Shown here: in pieces, positions 36,370-48,001 of the stretch
How positions within the stretch are numbered: position 1 is the first letter of the stretch
How the letters are laid out: every line of letters starts with the position of its first letter
Origin: Amphirosellinia nigrospora
Taxonomy: Eukaryota; Ascomycota; Sordariomycetes; Xylariales; Xylariaceae
Assembly: GCA_004123355.1 (NCBI GenBank)
Contig: SCHM01000001.1
Span: 6,582,193 to 6,646,192, forward strand
Reading direction: 5' to 3'
Length of the DNA: 64,000 nt
Translations under genes and position numbers: made by a program
Notes under the pieces: generated by a model
What the model was told of the DNA's origin: nothing
The model's database searches: none
What the model saw: the letters and a program-made list of their open reading frames with translations, nothing else

Positions 36370-39360
36370 TGTTCCAAGAATGTTGTCAGAGCAGACTCTT
36401 CTCAGTTGGCACTTACTGAAGTTGGCAACAGGATGGACGGTCAAAGCTGGCGATGCAGGTACAGCTGCAAGAACATGTGATGAACAAGCTGGTCGAATAG
36501 TAAGGTAGTCGACGGCAGGGAGAGGTTGCGAGGGAGGGACAGAAAGATACAGAGTGAACACCGTGCTCGAAGGCGCAAACGGTGCGTCGGCACAGCGAGA
36601 TATTGTGCAGGAACAAGCCGTGACAACTCTGCTGGGTGAGAGGTAGTGGTTTTGCGCCAGAGAGTGAGTGTAGGCAGCGTTGCGTGAGGAAAATCAAGGG
36701 CCACCGTGTGAATCGGCAGGTAGGTAGTGAGAGAGGGGGATGGCAAAGGTTAGAGGTGGGAGGGGGGTTGGTTTTGTGGTTTGTTGACGTGTTGCAGTTG
36801 CCAACTTAATTATCTCTGGAAAGAGACAAGATAGCTGGACTACAGTGGTTGCTGTGCAGAAGTACAGGTACGTGTGCGTGTTTCAATAACAAGGGCAATA
36901 ACGCGAATACCGCGAACACTGTAAAAATACATACGTACATTAGGTATTTTATATCGCTGCAAATAGGAAATAGGTAGGTAGGTACCTATTTGATTCAAGA
37001 GACATATAGAGCTGAGATATAACAACGGTATCCAGTGGTTTATAGTCTATCTGGCAAAGTGCACTTAGTACTCACAAAACTCAAGGATAAATATGCGGAC
37101 TGCAGTAGATAATTGCCAACAGCTTAATGAAAATCATGAGACGAGAGGACAGTACACAGTGTTCCATACTTGTCATTAATAGGTACTTCATTACCTTCTA
37201 GTTATGATATGTTGTGTTATATAAAGCAGTTAAACTTGTGAAGGCAGTCGCGACCTCAGGGGTAAGTACCAAAATGGGAAAAGCACCAACTTTCTATTGG
37301 GCAATTTACCTTAACAGTGCACAAACCGAGGCACATGGATAGCTTGCACTAGCTACATGCCTTTGGGATAATGGATAGGTAGCAGAATTAAATGTTCTTG
37401 CTAAAGGCATGGAAAGCACAAGAAATACAGCGACAAACAAAGGTGCCCCTATATATAACTAGATTTGCCTACAAAAGTGGTTTCGAGGACCTTCTCGCAC
37501 TAACAAGTATTGATAATCGACTTCATATCATATTACAGGACTCCTGATGGGAGGGTCATAAATCTCACGCCTGTGATAATACTTGGCCTGCGGTTGTCCA
37601 GCAAGATCGTGGAAATACTAGACAGTGAGTGGACAAGGGCTATATCATCATAAATAGAATACGTAAGTAATAGATAAATATATTAGGCAGACAGGCAGGC
37701 AGGCAGGCAGAGGCAACATATTCTTCGATATATGTATAGACTTGTTATAACTGTAAATGTCAAGAATAAAAGAAGTTGAAAGCACTCGGTCGCGTATAAA
37801 TCTAGTGCTGCCCGCTATATCGTGTTGAACTGTCTATCCTGAAGCCTTTTCACTAGATGGATTAACAGTTCAAATAAAAGTCGTTGCTAGATGCTTGATG
37901 CAATGGTAGGTAGCATCTTGCAATCACATTGCGCAATCCTACCTAGGTATACACAAGGCTTATGCTGCTGGTTTAAGTTAAGTATAGGAGATAACCTTGA
38001 ACCAGGCGCAAAACTAAATACTTATTTACAACCATAAAATAAAAGATAGGTAGCGAGTAGGTAGCCAATAACTCCGATTATTGTAGCCTGTCTACCTACT
38101 TGGGCAGGTACGTTAACGTCTAGCCGTGTCATGTGACAAAGATATAATTCAGGTAAAACCCCCAAAAATGCAAGCGCTTGGCCTATTTGGATAAAATCTT
38201 ACCTACTCGGGTATGGTGACTTACAGTGTGAACTCATGTTTGTTTTCTGGGTGCCACAACAAGGCAGAGGCACAGAGGCGCACAGACATAGATAGAGAGA
38301 CTCTTTGTACAAAGCCAACTACTACCTTAGGTAGGTAGTTAGATAGTCTCCACGAGGGTAGTTTTCCCAGGCTTCCGTGCAACAACAAGCGTCCGTTACC
38401 TACCTTATACTGCAAGCACGGGGTTTCCGACAATTAGGTAAGCATCGGCAATATAAATGCCCAAAACAGCCAATTCCTTTCCTATCGCAGTCGGCCTTGC
38501 CCACGGAGACATATATGGAAAAGGGGCCTCACCGACAAACATGAGTGAGTTTAGACCTGGAGCCGTCCAAGCCACCGCGAAGCCGCAAGAGAGAGCGTGC
38601 CTTATGTCATCTCAGACTCCCACGATAAGCTTAAATTGTTGGGCAGTAGATAGGATAGCCCGATCCCCGTGAGACGCCAGGTACTTTTACGCAGTTCAAA
38701 ACCTAGCTTTGAGAGTCTATATATATATCTACGTCAATCATGAGCGGTTCTGAAATCTTTCCTTCAGATCCACATGAACGGCTAGAAAATTCCATCCACG
38801 AGTTTCAACCATTATCCTCCTTGGCACATTGCTTGCATTAAGCTAAACAGCTACACTACGCACCAGTCACCACGAATTCGCAGATATGTCTGAGATCAAT
38901 TGTGTCAGGGAGGTGCTCGCTGAGCTTGTCCTTTCAATGATTCCCCGAGGCGCAAGGAGATGGGTCGGAAGGTTTGTCAATAGCCCCCCCCCCCTTCGTA
39001 ATTCCGGGCATTCAATTAGGTGAATTTAAGGTCACTAACTAACCATTTCTCTCAAATATGTAGTAGGTTTGGATGGAACCAGCTTTGTTTCGTCCACCAA
39101 AATTTTCGTTGTTATCTCTGTCTCCTCCTTTTAGAGCTCTATATAAATGCTTCCTTAGTATATAGCGAGGCAGAGCAAGTGTCGGGAAATAGTGAGTGGT
39201 TCTGTACTCTGCTATCAGGGCTACCCCATCAATACGCAGGAGACGGTCTGCAATCGCGTTTGGGTTGGTACTTCGCAATCATCCCATTCTGTATCCAGAC
39301 AATGTTTTTGTGACCACCGACCATCCACCCCCGCTTACTACGACCTGAAACAAAGAAAGA
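36370..39360. other. 3-kb gene-poor region rich in TAGGTA/TACCTA words
   Basis: No ORF here is convincing. The stretch from 36.95 to 38.43 kb is sprinkled with TAGGTA and its complement, including tandem TAGGTAGGTAGG at about 36971-36984. A (CAGG)n microsatellite lies at 37692-37710 and 11 C at 38984-38994. The left edge is the upstream region of the 2EXR-like gene; on the minus strand it is pyrimidine-rich. Confidence 0.5.
37692..37710. repeat. (CAGG)n microsatellite
   Basis: About five CAGG units in perfect tandem, flanked by imperfect units. Intergenic. Confidence 0.9.
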
Positions 39361-41029
39361 TCACGAAAACGCTCGGGTGTACACTGCCTGGACATTGCAC
39401 CAACCCTTCAAGCCATCGAGTCCCAGCTCCGATCCGAATCCGCTCTGCTTATGGCACGCGAACGCTGTAGTCGCCTGAAGCTCGGCGTGAGTGTTGATCC
39501 AGATATTCCCGGCCTGTAGTTGGTTCCCGATTCGATCCGCCTGGGTGAGATCCCTCGACCAAACCGAGGCACCGAGACCATAGCTGGTGTCGTTGGCGCG
39601 CTGGATCACATCGGCTTCGTCCGACCACTTTAACACAGGGAGGATAGGTCCTATACGATGTCAGCGCTGAATTGATCTCCCTCGACTTTCCTCCTTTCCT
39701 TCATACGTACCAAATGGCTCTTCGACCACCACCCTTGCGTCCTCAGGGGGGTTTGCGACAACAATAGGCTGAATGAAGAAGCCTTTCAATCCTTCGATCG
39801 ACTGGTCATTCTTTGGCAGGACATCCAAATTCGTCTCCTTGATATTTGCAAGCAACTCCTTCACCCGCTCGTACTGCGGTTTATTAGAGAGCGGGCCAAC
39901 GACAGTGCCTTCCTCGAACCCGTCGCCGACCTTCACGCCCTCGAAATGCTTGGCAAGCTCGGCAAGCACAGCATCATAGACCGACTCGTGAACGTAAGCC
40001 CGCTTGACCGCCATGCACAACTGGCCCGACCTCAACAACGCATACATACCGATCTTCTGAGCGACGGCTGCCGGGTCCACGTCCCCACAGATGATGGCGG
40101 GATCGTTACCACCGAGCTCGAACGACACGCGCGTCAGGTTCGTGCTGCAAGATTGCATGACCTTCTTACCCGTCGCACACGAGCCGGTGAAGCTCACCTT
40201 GCCGATGTCGGGGTGAGTGGTCAGCCAGGGGCCGAGATTGTCCTCGCCGCTAAGAGCCTGGAGGACGCCACGCGGGAAGAATTGGAGACCCAGCTCTGCC
40301 ATTTTGAGGACGCTGTATGGTGCAAATGGCGACGGTTTGAGGATCAGCGCGTTGCCGGTCAACAACGCTGGGGCGATTTTCCCACAGGCCAATATCACCG
40401 GACCGTTCCAGGGGATTATTCCCGCGGTGACTCCGATGGGCGTGTAGCGCTCAATTACATGACCATCGGTTTGCTTGTCGGGCACTTTAACGCAAGGAAT
40501 CAGCAATTGTCGTCTTCTTATCTATGGCTAGGATAGGAGGCTTTGTATTTCAAACCTAAGAAAACAGAAATCAACTATGAACAGCACTTACAGGTGAGCT
40601 TGCAAAAGCCACGGAGCCATTCTACACCCCAGTGGACCTCGAACTCAGCCTGGACAAGCTATCACGGAACAGCTTAGTATTTTTATTGCTTAATTTCGAA
40701 TCTGCAACGGGGGTATCGCAGGCATAACCTACTGGTAAACCCATTTCTCGGACAAGTAAGTGGCCAAACTCTGTGGCAAGAGCATCGAGGGCATCAGCAT
40801 ATGCTTCAACTGCCTTCCTACGCTCAGCCCAGGGCACCTTGGCCCAGGCTTCGGTGGCAGCCTGGGCTGCTGTGATGGACCTGTCTACATCTTGCTGTGT
40901 GCAGACCGGTACATCTGGATTGGCCTCTAGGGTTGACGGGTTGACGGTATGTCGTGTCAGCTCCGTACCAGATAGTGCTCCGTCGATGACATTTTGAAAG
41001 GAGGTGAAGGTCAATGGGGAGGAGGCCAT
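39361..41029 (-). CDS. NAD(P)-dependent aldehyde dehydrogenase
   Basis: Oxidises an aldehyde to the acid; cytosolic, as no targeting signal is visible. Four exons: 41029-40733, 40649-40592, 40484-39711 and 39650-39361, giving 472 residues, normal for the family. The 58-bp second exon is needed to restore AEFEVHWGVEWLRGFCKLT. Key elements are all present: IIPWNGPV in the cofactor fold, LKPSPFAPY, VSFTGS, the general base Glu241 in FELGGNDPA and the nucleophile Cys275 in SGQLCMAVKR. The 34-residue Glu-Cys spacing is the standard one. The C-terminus has GNIWINTHAELQ and KQSGFGSELG. Substrate is not readable from sequence. It lies two genes away from the lactonase-like gene and next to the Zn2Cys6 regulator, suggesting a shared catabolic role (inference). 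Confidence 0.92.
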
Positions 41030-42039
41030 GTTGGAATTATTCTAGAGAACTTTGGTATCTCCGAGGTTGCAAATGTGGAAGGGATCGAATGCTGGCCGAC
41101 ATATTTCAAATTCATCTTATATACCTAGGTTAGGGAATTTGGGACTTCGCCAATGCTATAGTCTTTGTTCGAGTGATTTCTTTTCATAATCCGAGTGCGG
41201 TGGCGATGTCCGAGTTACTTACTCACTAGGGTATCAAAGACAGCCTGGACTCAGTATGACCCGCAGGAAGCATTGTGCTGATATTCTTCTCAGGGTATAT
41301 GCTATCAATAACACCCCTTATCGCAAGTGTCAATAGCGCATAGAGGCGTTCCCGAGGCGAACGTGGCTGCATGTCTCCCTTGGCCACGTTGGAACACATA
41401 TATCCGCTCGTGATAGGCTAATTGGAAAGCTTTTTGACATATCACACCCCTAGTGAGATAGGCATGATACTCCGGCCTGGCTTTGTGAACATGCTAGTGG
41501 CTGGTGGGCTGACTTGGACTCGGGTTCGGTCAGTTCACGCCGGTCTCATTAACAATAAACCAGTAATAACGCGTGGCGTGAAAAACAGGAGCAATAGTCC
41601 CTTTGTTTGTCTCTGGAGCTTGTTCGGCGATCTACGACCCTAATATCAGATCTAACACTGTACAGAGAACAAAGGCCTCAACTAGGGCTGACTAGTTCCT
41701 ATGATGCCGAGGAGCTGATTCAGAGGTGAGGTGCTCCACGGAGAAGCAACGTGATCCTAGAAATGATAGTGTTCTCTTTGGACGTAGGGATGTGAGGCGC
41801 GTTGACTGGTAGGCGAAATATAAGTCGATTGTTGATCGTCAAGCACAAAAGAATCTCTCAGATTACTACATACATTTGACAAAGTAGTAGCTCTGGCGAA
41901 CCTTGATTCTAATCCGGCATGTAGGACGGAATTATCCAATGTCAGAAAAGCAGAGGCCTGGTTGGTGAGGACATCTTGTCTGACTAAAATTTTAATAGTT
42001 GTAGCGCTTAGGAAGGCCCTATCAGTACCAATTGAAGTA
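41030..42039. other. Intergenic region between aldehyde dehydrogenase and regulator genes
   Basis: About 1 kb that should hold the aldehyde dehydrogenase promoter and the 3' end of the regulator gene. The ORF at 41757-42065 on the minus strand overlaps the end of the regulator and looks like chance. No operator recognised. Confidence 0.5.
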
Positions 42040-44622
42040 TCATTGTACATCCCAAAGGGGGTCAAAAAACCCCGTATCTGTCAGGGGATTCAGCATTTCC
42101 TCAAAGCTATCCGTTATATCTAGTGCGATGAAATCGGACGCGGAAGTGGACGCCTGTACTCCGTCGTTGCCGTCATAGGACATGGGCTGAAGGCCAGGAC
42201 TAGTTGGCATCACCGTAGGTGCGTTAGTGTTGTTCGACTGATGATTATCCACGTCATGGTCCTCGACGACCACTTCATGCTGGCCTTCTGATGCCTGCAG
42301 AACAGGAAGGGGCACTAGGAAGTCTCTTGCCGAAGGTGGAAAAGAGCCCATGAGTATATGTGCGCTCTGCGCGGCTCCTCCAGGCCTCGATATTTCTATG
42401 GGGGCAGTGTTGGAGATGCTTGTTCGCTCGACCTTGATAGTTCCACAGAAAGGGACCTCCAGATGGAGGGCGTCACTACCGTCGGCGACGTCGTGGCTGC
42501 TATCAATTGGCTGTCTAGTATTAGGCAGTAGGTGAATGGTGTACCCTACGCCTCTGTAAGCTTCTTCCTCAACTGCGAGAAGTTTTCGAAAGACGGGAAC
42601 CATGTCGGAAGTGATCTTATCGCCTGGTTCGAGCTGGGCGATCTTTTCTATGCTTTGGAACGCCCGCTCCATGAGACCACGATTAGTGAGTCTTTGGTGT
42701 GCTAGAAGGATAGATATGCCACCATTGTCGCAACTGTCAGTGCCTTGGTCGTTACAGCTAGTATGGATATGCAATAAACATAGGGCGATACTAGCTACGA
42801 AGGCAAATATGTCGAGCCCGCGGCAGTAAGAGACAGTGGGATGACGGCTGCGAAAGGCCGCGAAGCGTGTGAGAAGCTCGCGGCTGGAATTTATGACAGT
42901 AGCTGTGCTGTAATGATACTGCTGATTGCCTAAGCAATGTAACATGTACGGTAGGTGGGCTTGCAACAATATATTATAATGAGCAAATTGGACCATGGTA
43001 CGAGTAACCACACCGTAGACACTCTCACCACGTTGGTCGTCAAGCCCATCTGGCGTCAGCCACCACTTAGACGGCATGCAAGCCGAAGCCGCCTGAAGGA
43101 TCTTGTCAATCTCCTTGGTCTCGACCGAATCGTACATGTTAATGCGGTTTCGCTGAAGGATGCGGCCGGCCGCCATCGAATGAAGCCGCCCTATTCGCTC
43201 CGAGGGTGTATATTTTTCTAATCGTCTTGGAGATATTTGACTGTTTTCTTGTAGGCTGGGAGTGATCCCGAGTATAAGTGATAAATATTGATCAAAGTGG
43301 ACGAGGAGAAACCATATATCATCGTTATATGATGTTACTTGGACGGCTTCTGTGGTCGTATTATGTGCTAGGGTTTTGTTCTGGCGGTCGAGACCGAGAA
43401 TTTGCGCCATCGCCATTGCGCGGCGTAACGCAATCCAAGCGCGTCTAATATTTCCCATATAATTGTAATATTGACTCTCGATAATTAGGCACTACGGAGA
43501 AGCGTTAGTGATTGATGATTTTTCTATTACCAAAGCCAATATCGAGCACATTATGTCGAAAGTTGATATCTAGTATAGAGCACTTGTTTGCCGTATATAC
43601 TAATATTATGGCACTGATTTAGATAGGTAAACGTGCGTACCTCGATAATTTCAACAGATTCGGGGAGATTATCGTTGTGGTTTATCAGTCTACTAACTGT
43701 CTCAAATGCCCGAGACGAAACAGCCTGGTATTCAGGGCCCAGGCCTGTAACTCTATTCTCGGATTGCGACGAGATTACTTGAAGATGTGTTCCTAGTACA
43801 AGGAGTTTCCGCGCGATAATTACGGGTGTAGTCCCTGGAGGCGGGAGCTGCAACAAATCCTTTGGCGAGGGTGGGTTTCGAAAGCTGGAGCATGCAGAAG
43901 TTAGGGTCGGGTGAAGCGAACCGGCATCACTGCTGAGAATTATATCGTGATGGTCTTTACTAGGCCAAGCGGCCACAAGGGCGTGGATTAGGGGCCCTAC
44001 TGACTTTTCTCTTGGTCCCGCAAGAGATGGCAGTAGGGCGTTGGTCATTCTCATTCCACCATTATCCTACGAGGGTCCAGACAGTAAGTGTGTGCAGAAG
44101 GGACAACTGATTGAACAGACACACCGAAACATGACTTCCCATTGCACGTGAGCACGGATCAGCCAGATCATCCGCTGCGGAGGGCTCCGATGACAGCACC
44201 GCAGCGCTAGTACCCGGACTGGTGCTGGTTGTGGCGTGAGGTTCATTGCTATCGTCTGGAAGTAGTTGGGCATCATTCCTAGAGGTATTCCCAGAGACAT
44301 TCCCAAAGGCATCCCCAGAACTGACCCTTCTAGACAGCTCTTCAACTAACGCTTCGAGGCGCTGGAGTCTGTCGTCCGACTTATTGGCTCCACGCCTCCC
44401 GTGAGGTACGTTCTCCTCAGCGTATTCTTGGCTGATGCACCGTGTGCCTCGGTGATAGCAGCCGTCGCATTTTTCTTCATTACCAGACCAGGTGCACCTA
44501 TTCTTCCGCCGTTTACATTCCCAGCAGCTCCGGGTGCCCTTACGTATCTTTCTTCTTTTGGGCCCAGGGTGAGTTGTCGGAGATGGAGGCTCACGGTGGG
44601 CCGAAGATTCCGCATCTGCCAT
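42040..44622 (-). CDS. Zn(II)2Cys6 transcription factor, divergent from the lactonase-like gene
   Basis: Predicted nuclear regulator of 791 residues in three exons, 44622-44125, 44066-43641 and 43491-42040, with 58- and 149-bp introns. The zinc cluster is CX2CX6CX8CX2CX6C (C33, C36, C43, C52, C55, C62) with the basic CKRRKNRC core. A short coiled coil follows (DDRLQRLEALVEELSRRV). The middle homology region reads across intron 2 as IIECLIIESQYYNYMGNIRR, then AWIALRRAMAMAQILGL, the usual pattern for this class. A glycine/serine/asparagine-rich tail ends with an acidic-aromatic segment (FFDPLWDVQ). It shares a 560-bp upstream region with the rightward hydrolase gene, a common arrangement for pathway-specific regulators. 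Confidence 0.9.
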
Positions 44623-45182
44623 TGGTGGCTAATAATGCAAACCTATTAGATAAGTGTCGGCTTCCTTAAGCGAGCGGGAAAGGACTCCTATCGAACAAGC
44701 ATATCGACTCTTTCGTGCTGGCATAACTTGAGAGGGAAGTTTGGGAGCTTCGGCCGCGGCGGTCGAATCTGTCAGATGTGGGGAATGGCATGAAGCACGG
44801 TGCACTATCCGACAACCGAGGTGTCAACTTCTATGAACTTCCTCTCCGCTTAACTGAATACTGTGACACCAAATACCTAACCATACCTAGATACTAAGTA
44901 TGCTGAACTTGTCCGAAAAGCATACAATATGAGTACCAGTCAATGGCGGGTTTTGGAGGACATTGTTCCGCCGCGGCGAGGACCCTTGTCGACTCGCGTT
45001 AAACTGCGAAAAGCCGGTGACGTTGAGAGTGATGACCGAAATATATAAAAGGCGATGACTTTCTCCAAGATTTGGGCTTCAGAGGGAGCATAGGACAAAC
45101 AGAACTGGGGCATCACCAAAGCTCTCGATACCTACTCAAATCTTCTTGTTATTTTCCTAAGTTGGTAGGAAGCACCGTCACA
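44623..45182. promoter_or_regulatory. Shared upstream region of the Zn2Cys6 regulator and the lactonase-like gene
   Basis: 560 bases between divergent starts. An ATATATAAAAGG TATA box lies at 45041-45052, about 130 bases before the hydrolase ATG. Two GC-rich, CGG-type words share the octamer CCGCGGCG: CGGCCGCGGCGG at 44751-44762 and CCGCCGCGGCG at 44968-44978. CGG/CCG arrangements are the usual recognition elements of Zn2Cys6 proteins, so these are candidate operators. Confidence 0.6.
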
Positions 45183-45974
45183 ATGCGAACCACAGGGACA
45201 ACTACAACCCATGAGGGCATCAATTGGTACTATGAGCAAGAAGGCTCTGGACCAGATATTGTCCTGATACCCGACGGACTGGGCGAATGTCAGATGTTTA
45301 ACAAGGCAATCCCCATGATCGCAGCGAGCGGCTTCAGGGTCACCACCTTTGACATGCCGGGAATGTCTCGATCTTCCGACGCACCGCCGGAGACCTTCGA
45401 AGACATCACGGCACAGAAGCTGGCCTCCTATGTTATCAGCATCGTCGACAAATTAGGTATCGACGTTGCCACCTTCTGGGGTTGCAGTTCAGGCGGCTCG
45501 ACGGTCCTAGCACTAGTTGCCGGATACCCCGAACGCGTGAGGAACGCGCTGGCACACGAAGTGCCAACCTACGACATCGAAGACCTCAACAAGTTCTACA
45601 AGCTGGAAGACGACGCGATCTCGACGGCTATGGCATTAGTGACGCCAACGGGATCGTGCGGGAATATGGAGGCCTGGGTTGGTCTCGGGGGCGAGGCCCA
45701 CGCCCGCATGTGGAAGAACTATCCTCGCTGGGCACGCGGCTACCCTCGAAGCATACCGCCGACGGCACCAACCAGCCCCAAGGATCTCTTGAAGCGGCCC
45801 CTGCATTGGACAGTTGGTGCCTCAACGCCAACCACTCGGTTCTTCGATAACATTGTGACGGCAGCCAAGGCCGGTATCGACGTTGGATGTATTCCCGGCA
45901 TGCATTTCCCCTACGTCTCGGACCCTGAAGCCTTTGCGAAGCATGTGGTAGACACCACTCGCAAGCACCTGTAA
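45183..45974 (+). CDS. Alpha/beta hydrolase, zearalenone-lactonase (ZHD101)-like
   Basis: A single-exon, 263-residue hydrolase. It fits the lactonase ZHD101 of Clonostachys rosea, which opens the macrolactone ring of zearalenone, in length and in its key residues. The nucleophile elbow GCSSGG places Ser102 at the same number, Glu126 (AHEVPT) is the acid, and PGMHFPY gives His241 (242 in ZHD101, one residue offset). Trp183 in the cap domain (PRWARGYPR), which contacts zearalenone in the known enzyme, is also kept. The start MRTTGTTTTHEGINWYYEQE is used; upstream in-frame ATG at 45072 would add 37 unlike residues. No signal peptide, so likely cytosolic. A TATA box lies upstream. The substrate could be another macrocyclic or resorcylic lactone. 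Confidence 0.88.
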   Translation: MRTTGTTTTHEGINWYYEQEGSGPDIVLIPDGLGECQMFNKAIPMIAASGFRVTTFDMPGMSRSSDAPPETFEDITAQKLASYVISIVDKLGIDVATFWGCSSGGSTVLALVAGYPERVRNALAHEVPTYDIEDLNKFYKLEDDAISTAMALVTPTGSCGNMEAWVGLGGEAHARMWKNYPRWARGYPRSIPPTAPTSPKDLLKRPLHWTVGASTPTTRFFDNIVTAAKAGIDVGCIPGMHFPYVSDPEAFAKHVVDTTRKHL

Positions 45975-46558
45975 AATAAACGCGCTGTCATGTCATCAGC
46001 TCGCGTTGGTAGAGAATGAAGTTCATTAGGTACCATATTCCTTATTTGTTTACTTTGTTCTAAGTTATGTTGAATAAAATTCTATTTATCATGGCATACG
46101 TAGTCTTATTATCACTAAAGGACAACTCTACATGCAAGATCAGGCTAGCTCTCAGACATCCTCGCAGAAGCTCAACATAACCAGGAAAGGACATAGAAGT
46201 AGGATGAGGTGGAATATGTTTGACGAAATGTAATGGTCTACCGACAACTCCTTTTCGTTATTAGAAAATAATAGGGATCCTATCTTTGGTTTTTTGGTGT
46301 GAGCCCATGCCTTGGAGGGTATTCAACACATTGATCGTATAGACACATAGTAGTGTATTTCTTTCCGTATCTTGTAGTGTTCTTCTTTGTATTCAAGCCA
46401 GCCTAACACTCCGATATGGTATGGTCGGATGCACGTACTGATCACTGATTGAGTGATATTGGAAAATTAACAGCAAGCCTGGTCTCATGATTTCACTTCC
46501 CCAGCCTCCCCCAAACCTACTGATATTATGCTAGAATTAATACAGAATGGGTTTTAGA
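45975..46558. other. Convergent 3' intergenic region
   Basis: About 580 bases, AT-rich, between the ends of the lactonase-like gene and RPA49. An AATAAAAT-type poly(A) motif is visible near 46.07 kb, shortly after the hydrolase stop. No ORF of interest. Confidence 0.55.
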
Positions 46559-48001
46559 TTACCGCTTTTGCCGTTGGTATCGTACTTTCGGGAACTCTAG
46601 GGGTAGGGACAATACAGCCATCTGCACCTGTATCCCTTTTTCTGCCCCCGTCGCCTTTCTGACTTTACCACCAATCTCACGGAAATATTGCCCAAATTGC
46701 TTCTCGTCTAAGCCCAAGTCATAGCGAATTTTGCTAGTCTCGAATTCGAAATTTGACAAGATAGCGGCCAGGGCGCAGCAGTATGTGTATAGCAAATCCC
46801 GATGGAATTTGTCTATCAGTTGATTAGACGAAAACTTTCGCCTGATGCTTTGAATTACGGGATCAGGAGCTGGCTGCAGTAGCTGCCGAAGCTTATCCGG
46901 AGGAGGGATTCTGGGTGTCCTCCCCTTCACTAATTTCGAGAATTTGATGAGGAATTCCAAGTAACGTAGAGCTTTTAATCTGGTGGCTGCATCTGGGCCT
47001 TCGCCGATAGGATTTAGTCGAGACGCAATGAAAGCGCTTGTCAGCATTTTGTTAGCACCTTTCTTGATAGCATCTTGCCAATCCTTGATAGGAATGGCAT
47101 TCAATAGTTCGCCTCCGATCAAGCCTTGAGGCGTGTAAACGTCTTGTATCTCTTGAGCCTCGAAGTTTCCGGGGGGGACGGGCTTCGCTGCATCGGCCGC
47201 CGCCTGAAGTTCTTCCTTAGACGCCATATTATGTGTGACCTCCCCAATCGCTGTTATCATAGCCTGCGACGAGGCAGCGAGTGTGTTGGTCTTTCGCTCG
47301 TTATCGACAATAGCATTTTCTGTGACCGCCGCAAGAGCCTTCTTGGCCTTCTTCGTACCGAAGGCATGTCCTAGGTCATTTCGAAGCTCCGTCATATTCT
47401 TGATACCGTTAGCATATACGTCTGGCAAGCGAAGTGGAACGTTTACCTTGGATGCCACTCTACTCTGCAGGTCTTCTTCTTTAGGCTGCTGCGAACGAAC
47501 AACGCCCCTGACGGCCAATTTCCTAGCCTCGACGACTGACAGCTTGCCAGTCGCCGGGTCAAACACACCGATGTAGTGCTTGAGGTGTGATTCTCGACCG
47601 CCGGGCCCGTCTTCTTTTGCTGTATAGTCTAGTTTGCTGTGCGACGAGGAGTGAAGCAATAGACTTGAGGACGAGGGCGTAGCATTTTTGCTGTATTTCT
47701 TCTTCGTTTTAGATGGCGCAGCCTTCGAATAGGCTTGGAACTTGACGGAGCTGGGAAGACAAAGGCCAGGATGTGTAGCTAGAACAACAACAGTGAGCTG
47801 ATGACGGAGACCAACAGGTACCAACAGGTTCGAAGCCCGCTTACCTATTACCGGGGGGCAGCTGCTTTCCAGCTGCACCGAGGCAACTCTAATTGTACTT
47901 AGTTGCGGTGGTTCGGAAGCTGTCTGAATGGCTACTTTCTTCTTGGGTTGCGCGACACTCTCCTGCTCTCGCTTCCTCTTCTTTTCTTTACCACTCGCCA
48001 T
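46559..48001 (-). CDS. RPA49: RNA polymerase I subunit A49
   Basis: Subunit of the Pol I A49-A34.5 heterodimer, acting in nucleolar rDNA transcription. Two exons, 48001-47845 and 47778-46559, give 458 residues. The N-terminal dimerisation module carries CPPVIATHPGL across the intron and KHYIGVFDPATGKLSVVEAR, both typical of A49. The C-terminal tandem winged-helix region starts around residue 260, with PPPDKLRQLLQPAPD and a final KVRYQRQKR. The 66-bp intron has no stop codon and is a multiple of three, so an unspliced message would still encode a full-length protein with 22 extra residues. Splicing is preferred because it restores IATHPGL. The N-terminus is Lys-rich, a likely nuclear signal. 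Confidence 0.92.
   Translation of the reverse strand: MASGKEKKRKREQESVAQPKKKVAIQTASEPPQLSTIRVASVQLESSCPPVIGKRASNLLVPVGLRHQLTVVVLATHPGLCLPSSVKFQAYSKAAPSKTKKKYSKNATPSSSSLLLHSSSHSKLDYTAKEDGPGGRESHLKHYIGVFDPATGKLSVVEARKLAVRGVVRSQQPKEEDLQSRVASKVNVPLRLPDVYANGIKNMTELRNDLGHAFGTKKAKKALAAVTENAIVDNERKTNTLAASSQAMITAIGEVTHNMASKEELQAAADAAKPVPPGNFEAQEIQDVYTPQGLIGGELLNAIPIKDWQDAIKKGANKMLTSAFIASRLNPIGEGPDAATRLKALRYLEFLIKFSKLVKGRTPRIPPPDKLRQLLQPAPDPVIQSIRRKFSSNQLIDKFHRDLLYTYCCALAAILSNFEFETSKIRYDLGLDEKQFGQYFREIGGKVRKATGAEKGIQVQMAVLSLPLEFPKVRYQRQKR

Noticed and set aside
45482-45850. 122-codon plus-strand ORF
   Set aside because: Alternative frame inside the lactonase-like gene.
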